From Norana najaformis (Eukaryota > Annelida > Clitellata > Crassiclitellata > Hormogastridae), in assembly GCA_964023275.1 (NCBI GenBank), contig OZ029915.1:32591989-32655988 (forward strand): DNA of 64,000 bases. Direction: 5' to 3'. Positions within the stretch are counted from its first letter, which is position 1. Every line of letters begins with the position of its first letter. The notes below the pieces were generated by a model that saw only the letters and a program-made list of their open reading frames with translations, searched no databases and was not told the DNA's origin. The position numbers and the translations under genes are program-made. Positions 10,830 through 20,500 of this stretch are shown one piece after another.

Positions 10830-12023
10830 CTAACAATAATACATTGTCTCAACGTCACAGCTGTGACGAGTTTTTCTCAGTCCACCTTCATCATTTCCTC
10901 TGTTTCGAGCAGTGATTGCCAAGGTCTTGTCAAGGTCAATGGCGGCATATTCACCACGTTTATTTTCTTCAAGCAGAATGGCATCACTTGTGAGACAAAA
11001 TGGCTGTGACGGTGGCAAAGCAAGGCTTCTACGATTCCCCACTTTGTCCATGTATTTTCTGTTACCCCATATGGAAGAACTTTCTGTTTTTGACTCCTGT
11101 CTTCCTGCCAGGTTTGTTGGTGTACCCGAGTAACCAGAATTTTCAAAAGTAAAGCTGCGAAAAGAGTTTCGATACAAGTCTAGGGTCTGCGGCCAATGTG
11201 CTGGTGTGCTTGCAACCAGTGGACATTCACTTACAACTGCCGACTTTGTATTTGACACAGGAACATTAACATAAGCCTTGCCTTTGTTGCTGGTTGCTGG
11301 AACATTAACATAAGCTGATCGGGTGTTTTCACCACTCATGTTAACGTATGCATGAGCTTTTACAGAGGACATCTTTTTTGCAGTTTGTTCTTTGGCAAGA
11401 ATCTGATTCTGGGTGTAAGACAGATAATAGCCTTCCATACTCTCCACATCAGGAGTTGGAAGGTCTAAGTCAGCATACTGAATTGTCTGGGGGCCAACAT
11501 CTTGCTGCTGCTGCTGCTGCTGCTGAGTGACATTGTAGTACTTGAAGTTGGCTTTATCATTCACATAATTATGAAGCGCACTGGCAGTATCTGAACTAGC
11601 TTTCGTCTTGAGTGTGCTATGCAACCGGTTCAGCACTGCTGCCTGGACAAATGGGTCTAGTGTAGAAATGGCAGACATACGGTTTTCTTGCACCTGTCCG
11701 GCCCAGAGTATGCTGAGCTGAAGTAGGTTGAACAGTGACTCGGCCTGGTGACATCGAAATGCGTAGATCCCCGGTCCATTTGGGCAGCGTCTTCCACTTT
11801 CAAACGAGAAGAGGTCTTTGTCACAACCGTAGCGCCGAAGACTCCACAGTGGCCAATGTATTGAGTCTTTGCCTACCTGATGTAAGGCCAGCTCCTGGAA
11901 TGTAATCTCCAGTAGGCCTGTACAACTGTCTTGACCCCTGCTGTCAAGAACAGTCACCTTAAACACATTTTGTTGAGTGTAACCACCAGGTGGCTCTGTT
12001 TGCTGTGAACTAGAACACCCCAT
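10830..12023 (-). CDS. FRS2: FRS2/FRS3-like fibroblast growth factor receptor substrate
   Basis: A 397-residue adaptor encoded by one exon. It opens with MGCSSS, an N-myristoylation signal (Gly2) with an adjacent palmitoylatable Cys. An IRS-type PTB domain follows at about 18-115, with SLRRYGCDKDLFSFESGRRC (61-80) and GPGIYAFRCHQAESLFNLLQ (83-102) as family hallmarks. The tail is disordered and Tyr-rich: YVND (153), YADLDL (183), YVNM (226) and two YVNV (238, 251). pYxN sites are known GRB2 docking motifs in this family. The end is the conserved EYAAIDLDKT ... LRKTRH block. Known role: membrane-anchored docking protein linking FGF and other receptor tyrosine kinases to RAS-MAPK. A run of eight Gln (167-174) is a lineage oddity. 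FRS2 and FRS3 cannot be separated here. Confidence 0.93.
   Translation of the reverse strand: MGCSSSQQTEPPGGYTQQNVFKVTVLDSRGQDSCTGLLEITFQELALHQVGKDSIHWPLWSLRRYGCDKDLFSFESGRRCPNGPGIYAFRCHQAESLFNLLQLSILWAGQVQENRMSAISTLDPFVQAAVLNRLHSTLKTKASSDTASALHNYVNDKANFKYYNVTQQQQQQQQDVGPQTIQYADLDLPTPDVESMEGYYLSYTQNQILAKEQTAKKMSSVKAHAYVNMSGENTRSAYVNVPATSNKGKAYVNVPVSNTKSAVVSECPLVASTPAHWPQTLDLYRNSFRSFTFENSGYSGTPTNLAGRQESKTESSSIWGNRKYMDKVGNRRSLALPPSQPFCLTSDAILLEENKRGEYAAIDLDKTLAITARNRGNDEGGLRKTRHSCDVETMYYC
11502..11525 (-). repeat. CAG/CAA trinucleotide run coding for polyglutamine
   Basis: Seven CAG and one CAA codons on the minus strand encode Gln167-174 of the FRS2-like protein. It sits in the disordered tail between the PTB domain and the YADLDL motif and is probably length-polymorphic. 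Confidence 0.9.
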
Positions 12024-12059
12024 ATTGGTGCATCAAACCCAGAACTTTTCTGACGAATC

Positions 12060-12070
12060 CTGCAAAAACA
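12060..12070 (-). other. Probable 3' splice site in the FRS2-like 5' UTR
   Basis: On the minus strand the sequence CTGTTTTTGCAG lies 37 bp upstream of the start codon. It matches an acceptor, so a non-coding first exon probably lies at higher coordinates, with the whole CDS in the last exon. Confidence 0.5.
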
Positions 12071-12718
12071 GTTTTATGCTGTAAGTGAATGTCTATTCAG
12101 GTCTTTAACATAAAAAATTCATAAAAATTACTGGCTTAGGGATAATAAAAGTTTAAGCACCAGTTAATACCGATACTGCACAACATATTCTTAGCAATTT
12201 AAGTTCATTTGCACTTTAAGTACAATTTCTAACTCAGTTGCCTTTATCATCAGGCAGTCATGGCCAATAGCAACAGTTGCTGTGTATAATTTTCACCGAT
12301 TTTCGTACTTCTTTCAGTCACAATATAACGCAAAACATTATTCAACGTTCCCAACTAAAAACGTCTATAAAACGTTTGCGTGTTGTCTGAGCAATACTTG
12401 TATTTGGGCTAGTTGGTTTCAGTCACTGGTTCTTTACAATACTTGTACAGTACGGTAAACTCATATTGCAGCATATTAATCCTATTTTCATGGGGGTAAA
12501 CATTTATCAGATTCGAGGGTAATAGCTTCCGGTAATGTTATGTCTAACTTTGGCGTTGAAGCCAAAATTTGGCAGCTTTGGCCTTATGACATTTGGCAGT
12601 GGCTAGTCTAATGGTTATTGTGATGTTGTGTTATTAACTTTGATTAATAAGCTTTGGCAGTGCTTCTGCTGGCCTGATTAGCTACACTGGTTATAAAGTA
12701 TATGTTAAAGTGTTTCTG

Positions 12719-12938
12719 GGCACGAGGATGCTGGTTCAAATACTGGTCATAGCTATATTTCAGAGATTTGAATCTCGGGCTAGCACAGTCGTTACTCAGG
12801 GACCTTAAATGGCGAGGCATCCATTCTAATGGGCAGGTGTGGCAATCAGATCTCACCTGATGAATACATTGACAAATGAGCAAGGTCTAAGCCACACGGC
12901 CGCTATACAAAACCATGTACGTTTACATTACATTTTTT
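12719..12938 (+). mobile_element. tRNA-derived SINE, family S1
   Basis: Starts with CACGAGGATGCTGGTTCAAATAC, which contains a pol III B-box-like GGTTCAAATAC. The body is GAGATTTGAATCTCGGGCTAGCA and GGGACCTTAAATGGCG, ending CGGCCGCTATACAAAACCATG and an ACATT-rich tail. Related copies: 8230-8330, 13815-13965 (inverted), 15005-15150 (inverted), 15680-15815 (inverted), 45715-45960, 46440-46590 and 61870-62125 (inverted). Confidence 0.7.
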
Positions 12939-13814
12939 AGTCCAGTTTAGACCGACATATCATAGAGGCAAGTTGCTTTCAGATACCTGAGAGGACTAGG
13001 ATGGCTGCTTCTCTTTGGAAAATCCCTGAATGTTGAAAGAATAGTCACTGCATTAAGTCAAAAGTACCTGATGAGTTGACAGCATCCTGTAGCAGTGCTG
13101 CCGGGGAATCCCATTATCTTTAGATTTTGGGGTACACTTCCCTTTCATTGTTTAGGGTTGCTGCACCTTATTTGGTAATGTGTGTCCAGCGGACAAAAAG
13201 TAATGCATTGACTTTCTCAGACATATTTATGTGAAATTTAAATTCGTGCATCTACAGTGCAAATCGTTTAACAACGCTGTGCCATCACAAGGATGATCAG
13301 CGTCGCCTTCTCCTACATCCAGGCTTGAGACTGGCACCATCCGAAAACGGCCAGGGCGGAGTTGCTATACTTTGATAACGTGAAACGCAGAATCTTCAAC
13401 TCAACTCTTCTAGTCGATTTTCGGAACAACTCGTTTAAATCGCACGCTAAAGCGTCAGATTTTGGAAGAGGCTGAAAAACGTACCCCTCTCTCTGCGGCA
13501 ACATTTACTTTTGTCTTACCAACGTACCGTTCTTATTGAAGAACTGTCTAAATATTCGTCATATTCATTTCACACTCCAAACTCTTTGAAGTTTCTGCAG
13601 CAGTATATGATTTCATAAAGCAAAATATCAACAGCACTTGTGTTCAACCATCCAAAAGCGGAAAAGAGCTGCAAATTTTATAACTTTTTAAGCTGACCTA
13701 TTTTTCGACTGTGACCTATATTTTAAAATTTCTCCCGCAAGGTAACGTTGCACAATTAACCCACGCACCTGTTTTATATGTTGAACAATTTGTGAGCATT
13801 GCATGCCGTTTATA
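12939..13814. other. Gene-free stretch
   Basis: No gene, RNA or clear repeat recognised. Short frames (for example near 13313-13504) have no family motifs. Confidence 0.3.
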
Positions 13815-13965
13815 ATGTAAAAGTAAATGTACATGTTTTTTTTCTGCAACGACCGCACGGCCTCGACCCTACTCATTTTAAAATGAATTTATCTGGTTAA
13901 ATCCTTCACCTCCGCTGCCCGTTTGAATATGTGCCTTTTAAGGTGCCCGTGCTGCAGTTAATACT
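13815..13965 (-). mobile_element. SINE family S1 copy
   Basis: The plus strand shows GCGACCGCACGGCCTCGACC followed by CCTTCACCTCCGCTGCCCGT and AAGGTGCCCGTGCT, the reverse complement of the S1 body. Its tail side (AAATGTACATG) points to lower coordinates, so the sense strand is minus. The tRNA-like head is missing. Confidence 0.6.
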
Positions 13966-14059
13966 TTTAATAAGGAATTTTACCTTAAAACTAAAGACTA
14001 CCACGTCCGATGTCTTGCGATCGAATATGCTGCAGGAGCCGCAAGGTATCTAGAACACA

Positions 14060-14560
14060 TCCAACTGACGTGCTGTTAACCACATCAAATAGACGCTTTT
14101 AGTTGAACTTGTCTAAACCTTGCTGCATTTGGTTTGGTTCCCACAGAAAGCCTCTCCCACATCAAAGTATGTATGTTTCCATTGACAGCATACCTGTCTC
14201 TCAAACTAAGTCATCTAAGTTTCTTGGTGTTTATGTTGATGAGCATTTAACATGGAATGAGCGCATAAAGCATATATCAACTAAAATTGCTAAAAACGTT
14301 GGAGTACTTGCACGTATTAGTCATGTCTTACCTATAGTGGTACGTATAAACATATTATTCACTCATCTATCCATATTTATCTTAGTGCAATATTGCTTGG
14401 GCATCTAATTATCCATCCCGGCTCAACAGACTTGTTCTGCGTCAAAAACGAGTTGTCCGCATACTCTTAGGAAGATCTCCTTTTTCTTCTACGGAAAATG
14501 TCTCTTTTGCCATGAAATGCCCTGCTGGATATCGACACCGGTTGTTGAGATGACTGTCGA
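14060..14560 (+). mobile_element. Decayed LINE fragment: end of reverse transcriptase
   Basis: The frame from 14103 reads NLSKPCCIWFGSHRK, then SSKFLGVYVDEHLTWNERIK, ISTKIAKNVGVLARISHVLP. After one frameshift it continues with IAWASNYPSRLNRLVLRQKR. This is the region after the catalytic YxDD box in Jockey/CR1-group reverse transcriptases. The 5' part with the catalytic residues is absent. Confidence 0.75.
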
Positions 14561-14602
14561 ACGGTTTCACTCAACCGCAATTGTGCATTGGTCTAAATCT
14601 TT

Positions 14603-14990
14603 TTAATTTCATCTAATCTAATGACTGCCATGGAGCCGTTATCATAATGCCCATCAATCGATGATCGCTTCGTGTGAAATCATAATCAAAATGATAATCC
14701 GTTGTAGTAGACAGGCTGAGTTCCGATAGGTCAGGCAAACCATCGTTTGGTTACGATGGGTAAGCAAATTAAAAGAGATGAATCTTAAGTTTAGACATGA
14801 ATGACGTCAAAGAACTGACAGAATGAATTGAACAGGGCAGCGAATTTCAAAGACTTGGACCAATTACCTATCACTCGTGACTCCTGAGAATCTAAAACAT
14901 CCTTGTTCGAGACACAACAAGACTGACAGTGAAAGTATAAATCTTTTCGTCCGAGTCTTAGCCCCGGTCGCGCATGCATGAGCTGTGTAT
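14603..14990 (-). mobile_element. LINE family F1, 3' fragment
   Basis: On the minus strand the C-terminal protein remnant FNSFCQFFDVIHV is followed by a 3' UTR with CGATCATCGATTGATGGGCA and a tail beginning CATTAGATTAGAT. The + strand copy at 15826-16490 shares FCSFCQFFDVIRSKLKT and the same tail. A shorter remnant is at 22090-22290. Confidence 0.6.
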
Positions 14991-15004
14991 GACAAAAGCA
15001 TGGG

Positions 15005-15150
15005 TAAAATAAATATAGGCCCTAAATGTATACAGTTTCATATAGCGACCGTATGGCCTCGACCGTGCTCATTTTTCAATGAACTGATCGGGTGAGATCC
15101 TTCACCACCGCTGCCCGTTTGAATGGACCCCACGTCACTGAAGATCCCCG
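15005..15150 (-). mobile_element. SINE family S1 copy
   Basis: Plus-strand sequence CATATAGCGACCGTATGGCC, then GTGAGATCCTTCACCACCGC, is the reverse complement of the S1 3' half. The tail lies towards 15005. Confidence 0.6.
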
Positions 15151-15430
15151 TTTACTGACCGTGCTAGCGCAGATGTTAAGAATGATCAAAGCAGTCAATT
15201 GTAGCATAATCGTGGTATTTTTAGTTCAGAGTGAGTTTGTTTTAATTACTTATTTTTGAATAAGGACGCTAGAGGTTGTAATTTATTCAAGTTAAATAGT
15301 ATCGGCTGGTTCCAAGTCTACGTTGACGAAGCATCAAAGTGGATATACGACGTTAGCTAGCAGCCCTCTCTTGATTTTGAAGTCATCTGCGTGTACTTGG
15401 TGGATTCACATGGACCATTTACACGAGAAG

Positions 15431-15700
15431 TTCGTAATCTAATCGTAATCTCGAGATTTCTACAGCACCCAACGAAAGCCACGTCACGGGGACCAGCTTA
15501 TTCACAGGCACTCAGTCAAAACCAACTCGACTGGCAAAAGGGTTCGGTTCCAGCTCAAGATCCAAAAGTCAGGCAGAGAGACAGCCTGACGGCTACGGTG
15601 GGTGACGTCTGGGATTGGAGCGCAAAGAGAGATAAGAAGAAGAGGTGTCAGAATAAGATCTGTGAAAGAGGAGTGATAAATGTATATGTAAGTGTACACT
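15431..15700 (-). mobile_element. LINE family F2, 3' fragment
   Basis: On the minus strand a C-terminal remnant (APIPDVTHRSRQAVSLPDFW) is followed by GGATCTTGAGCTGGAACCGA and ends GGTGCTGTAGAAATCTCGAG then GATTAC repeats. The VTHRSR/SLPDxW signature also appears at 31160-31960, 32417-32770 and 57447-58110. Confidence 0.65.
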
Positions 15701-15815
15701 TTTTTAGGGCGACCGTATGGCCTCGACCCTGCTTATTTTCAACGAATTAATCTGGTGAGATCCTTCACCACTGGTGTCTGTTTGAATGGGCGCCACTCCA
15801 TTTAAGGTCCCCATG
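15701..15815 (-). mobile_element. SINE family S1 copy
   Basis: Plus strand reads GGGCGACCGTATGGCCTCGA, CTGGTGAGATCCTTCACCAC and GCGCCACTCCATTTAAGGTC, the inverted S1 body without its tRNA-like head. It abuts the F2 fragment. Confidence 0.6.
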
Positions 15816-15825
15816 TAGGCTAATT

Positions 15826-16345
15826 GTTCAAAACTCTCTGGCCAGAGCCATCACAAAAACACCTAAGTGTCAGCATATTGCACCAATATTGCATTCGTTA
15901 CACTGGTTACCCACTGAGCCAATCGAATCTAGTTTCAAATCTGTCTTATAGTTTACATTTAAGTACTACAATTAAATCAGCCGACTTATTTACGTTCCAT
16001 GCTCATCCCTCTCACCAACAAATATTGCACTCGATCAGTGGACACTGTTATTCTTGTTGTGCCCTGTACCCTAACTGTATTGGGCTCTCGGGGCTTCTCG
16101 GTTGCTGATCCACGGCTATGGAATTTCACTGCCAAGTTCTGTTCGTTCTGTCAGTTCTTTGATGTCATCAGGTCTAAACTCAAAACTGTTTCAAATGGCT
16201 TACTCATCATAACCTAGCTTCTGGTTTCTCTGACCTGTGGGAATTCGACCCGACTTCTCGAATGGATTAGGCCTATGATTTTGAATTGCGACTTTGACTT
16301 GAAACGACCATCGATTGATGCCTTGGGCATTACGATAGAAGTCAT
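15826..16345 (+). mobile_element. LINE family F1, 3' fragment
   Basis: Remnants of a C-terminal coding region are visible in shifting frames: PLSQSNLVSNLSY, GSRGFSVADPRLWNF, FCQFFDVIRSKLKTV. The 3' UTR contains CGACCATCGATTGATGCCTT and runs into the GATTA satellite at 16346. It is a frameshifted 5'-truncated copy. Confidence 0.65.
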
Positions 16346-16490
16346 TAGATTAGATTGGATTGGATTAGATTAGATTGGCTTAGTTTGGATTAGATTGGAT
16401 TGGATTAGATTAGATTAGACTGGATTAGATTGGATTAGATCAGATTAGATCAGATTAGATCAGATTAGATCAGATTAGATTATATTAGCT
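16346..16490 (+). repeat. GATTA/GATTG/GATCA satellite tail
   Basis: About 145 bp of degenerate pentanucleotide repeats (GATTA, GATTG, later GATCA) lie at the 3' end of the F1 LINE fragment. The tract is most simply an expansion of that element's own tail, since the minus-strand F1 copy ends with a single CATTAGATTAGAT. Confidence 0.8.
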
Positions 16491-17087
16491 ATGTAACAAT
16501 GTTCGTGAAGATGTTTTCACAATAAAATGCACTTCGCGAGCTCGCGAACTCCGGGAGGCATGTTGGAAACAAATCACGAATTTTGACAAATTGCGTTTTC
16601 AGTTTGCTTTTCGCACGCATCCACACGTTCTCCGTGTTTTTGTGTGCCTCATTTTTTCATTTCGTTTATTGATCCCAATTCAACGATACATGTTACAATC
16701 CTCTGTAACTGACAGGTATGCAAAAGGCACACCCAAAAGGAACAGAATTTCCGCTTACTTATTATCACCTGTTACACAGAATCAACGAATAAAACAAAAA
16801 GAAACATTTTCAATTTCAGCTAAGCTGAATTGCCTTAGTAACTAGAGTAATATCGAAAACAAAAACTGCAATTAATCACTGAATGTACAGTCCCAAGAAA
16901 CTTTTAAGAACTGTCGTCATTTCATCGTCCTGCATAATTATATACAAAATTCCTTCAGTTTTAATATTTAAAAAAATCGACACTTGCGAAAAGTCATTGT
17001 GACGAAATCATTTCAAAATTGCAATCAAAATCATGAAAACGGTGCTGCAGAAGTCTTTAGCTGAGATTACACAATGACTTACCTCTA
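16491..17087. other. Gene-free stretch
   Basis: Nothing recognised beyond short unassigned frames (one of 84 codons at 16591-16845 has no domain features). Confidence 0.3.
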
Positions 17088-17215
17088 ATCTTGACCTGGA
17101 AATGAACCCTATTGCGTATTGATTTTGTTTTGACTGAGCGCCTGTGAATTAGATGGTTCTCGCGACTTGACTTTTGTTGGGCACTGTAGAAATCTCAAGC
17201 TTAAGATTCCGATTA
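17088..17215 (+). repeat. 3' end of LINE family F2
   Basis: Begins CTTGACCTGGAAATGAACCC and ends GGGCACTGTAGAAATCTCAA then GATTACG, matching the copy at 7905-8042. It lies about 160 bp upstream of the promoter-like segment of the acidic-protein gene. Confidence 0.55.
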
Positions 17216-17378
17216 CGTCTGAATGCGCAATAAATACGTGACAGACAATTCTTTACTTACTGGCTTGCTTACTTACGTATTTAACACGTATTTGACCGAT
17301 GTTCTTGCTTACTTTAAAACATCAATGAAGACGCTATATAAAATCTGTCTTTGTGTCTGGAGCCTCGTTTTTATCTTT

Positions 17379-17460
17379 GGCGCATGCGCACATACTTAAG
17401 TACAGGCTGTGTTAGGTGTCGGTTTGGCCGTCCGTCAGTGGGCGCGAAAGCAGCGAAGTG
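17379..17460 (+). promoter_or_regulatory. Promoter-like segment with NRF1 and E2F-type sites
   Basis: GGCGCATGCGCAC at 17379-17391 matches the palindromic NRF1 consensus, and GGCGCGAAAG at 17441-17450 matches an E2F-type site. The start codon of the acidic-protein gene is 90-160 bp downstream and the stretch is CpG-richer than its surroundings. There is no clear TATA box at the usual distance. Such a layout is common for broadly expressed genes. Confidence 0.55.
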
Positions 17461-17539
17461 TATAGGTGCGCGTTGGTGGTGCTTGGAGGTCTTTGTGTTG
17501 TAAAATTTTCAAAAACCTCTGAATTACCAATATCTGAAA

Positions 17540-20500
17540 ATGGCCGAGTCAGCTGAAAGGTAAACTAATGTCTTCTCATGCACTCCGCTGTAGATAATTT
17601 AATAATTTATATTTCAGGCAGAATGGTGTTAAACATGAGATCGCATAGCTCAGCGATTGCTCTTGCAAATGGCTCGCAGCCATTCACTTCTGGAGCGTCG
17701 AAAATCAGAGGATATCACCTATACGTAATAAATAATTGTGCCACTTCTTTGTCGTTGGAATGTTACGCTTCAGTAATTAGAATTTCTCCCTTTTTAGGCT
17801 TCCTTAAACTGACTACCGTTTTGATAAAACCATAAGTAGTTGTCGCAACATTTAAAGTGTTGGCTGTCAAAGTATCAGAGGAAAACCTGAGAGACGATGA
17901 GTGAAAATACTTTGGAAATATATGTCCAGATAATGTGGTTTCTGTTTTTTAGTTTGCAGAGTTATGGTTAGGATTGAATCTTACAAGTGAACTGGTGTGA
18001 TACCTTAAAAATTCATGTTGATTGTGTTTTATCACCTGGCACACTGACATCTTCAGTCTCAGCATTTTGCAATTTTTCCATGTCAGTACAAGCTTGGCAC
18101 GCATTTCTGCAGCAAAAACGCTGGTAAACTTGGACTTCACGATGCCTGCGGCCAATTGCAAAAACATATGGCTGCCCTAGACTGTGATAGAATAGAGTAC
18201 AGTGACCTCAGCACAGCAAATTTCCCATAATTGTCAACATGTGATGCACTGTGCCATAAAAATATTAAAATTAAAGGAACTTCAAGGTACACAAACTAAG
18301 CATGGAGAACTTGTGGATGCATGCAAAAAGGAAACTGAAGACAGTTTGACACAAGTCAGTCGTGATTTGTTTCCAACACATCTCCTGGAGTTTGTCTTGT
18401 GCAGTGCATTTCAGCGTGGAAACATCTTCACGAACATTGTTACACATATTTTGGAAGTGTACCCCATACAACAATTTCTTTCATGAAATAAAAGGTCTTT
18501 TGTAAGCATGTGTTATCATCTTCATTACTCTTTGATTACTTATGGGAAAGTTGCTGTGTGAAAGTCACAGCACTCTTCTTTTCAAGTATGGGGTGGTCAT
18601 ATTGTTTGTACATGATCAGATGCTGGCAGTCTATAGTCCAATTTATCAAAACACACCAGCTTAAAGTAATGACAATAAAAATGACAGTAAACTTTTATCC
18701 TTCTTTCTGGTGAAGTTGAATCCATTATGAGGTTTACTGAACCTGCTTCACTACTGTTCCTAACAGGTTTGTAGCATAGTTAGTACACTTTGTTTAGACA
18801 TGTAACAAGAGCGGGCAGAGCAAGTCTTGGAATGTACTGGATGTTTACTGAATAAAATTGGCAGACATCATGGTATAAAATTTGCCATCTTAGAAAACAA
18901 CAGAGAATATGAAACATCACGTTTGCAAATAAAAATTAAACTTTCATGTTGGTAATAAATTGAACCTTCTGCAGAGGAAGACTGCAGAGGTTACCAGAAT
19001 AACTAGTATGCACAAAGTTTGATTTTGCTGAGTGCTCTTGTTCCATGTTTGATTGGAGCATAAAGTTAGTAAATAAACTTCAACCATGCTGCGATCAATG
19101 ATGGAACATGTCCAAAATTGCTTATCTAGTGTCTTCAGGTATTCAGTCCTTTTCTTGGTGGATCTTTTTGTTTAAGAGCAGCATTTTCAGAAGATGGGCA
19201 TCATTAGGTAGTTTCATGTGGTCACCAGATGCCCTGTTTTCCTCAGGCATGTCCTCTTGATTCATTATTTCTTTGGTTCTGCAGATAAATTGTTTTCATG
19301 AACTGATTCTGCTCTGCAAGAGTCTGCTACAAAGTCTTGTACGTAATATGTCTCAAATTGACTCAGTGGACTCTGTGTCTTTGAATTAGCTTTTTCCCGT
19401 CAAGTGCCATTCTGGTTTGTATTGCATATTTTACCCCAGTATAATTTGCAGAAGCTTTCGTGTTTGTAAAATTTGTGCACTGTAAAGTTTGTCAAGTTTT
19501 GTAACATTGTCTTAACAGGGAAGTTGTTGAAGAAAAGCAAATAAGCGAAGTTGAAGAAATGGACTTAAAAAATGCAGAAGGTGAGGTCATCATTTATTAA
19601 ACTTATGTAACATTTTAATATTTATTATTAAAATGCTTCTTTCTGCTTGGGTGTATATATTGCTTTTTTGATGGGTCATTTCAGTTGTGACAGGCCTCTT
19701 TTTAATGTGCCTTGGGAAGCAGGGCCCCTTGATCTACATCCTTTAATTTACAATCTGGACACTTTTCTCCTGTGGTGTTCTTGGTTAGATTTGTATCAAT
19801 GACGCTCGGACCTACTGGTTTTACCCACCATCCCTGGGATTGCTGCATTTGATATATGAAGTATGCTGGGAATGTACTTGGTACTTTGGTGTTGTCAAGT
19901 CGCCTCTGCCTTATTGCTTCTGAAACAAAATTTATCTGGCTAGGCCGTTGCTTCGTTTGGCTAAAATTGATTCTTACGTGTTTCCACAGTTCTGATTTTG
20001 TACATCTGTACATAACCTTAAAGTTGTTCTTGCCAAAAGTTGACATTGATGATGTTTGCTGCCATACTTGATAGGGGTTGAACTGTCTGTCCTTTTTGCT
20101 AACATCATCATGTAGCATCATGTAGCTTTGTCTGTGCAGCACTGTCTGTGGCCTTCTCTTGACTCTGCTTTATGATTCAAGCAGACGCTAGTGGTACCTT
20201 CTGCCAACATTAGGCTTCTTGAAGAGGCAGTATGTTGGTGCCACATTGATTTCAGATACTTTCTGTTACCAGACAGTATGTATACCTTATTGGGTACTAG
20301 CAGAACAAACTACCATACCATACAATGCTTTTTTACTATCAGGCACATGACACTTCATGCAGGAAACTGAAGCATGAAATGTCTGACTTTAACTGAGAAG
20401 GGATCTCCTATCTTTTTGAGTGTGATAGCCTTAGGCCTGTTGCAGTTCTTATGCAGCCTGCAGGTGACAGTACCATAAATTCATGGGCTTATACTTTGTA

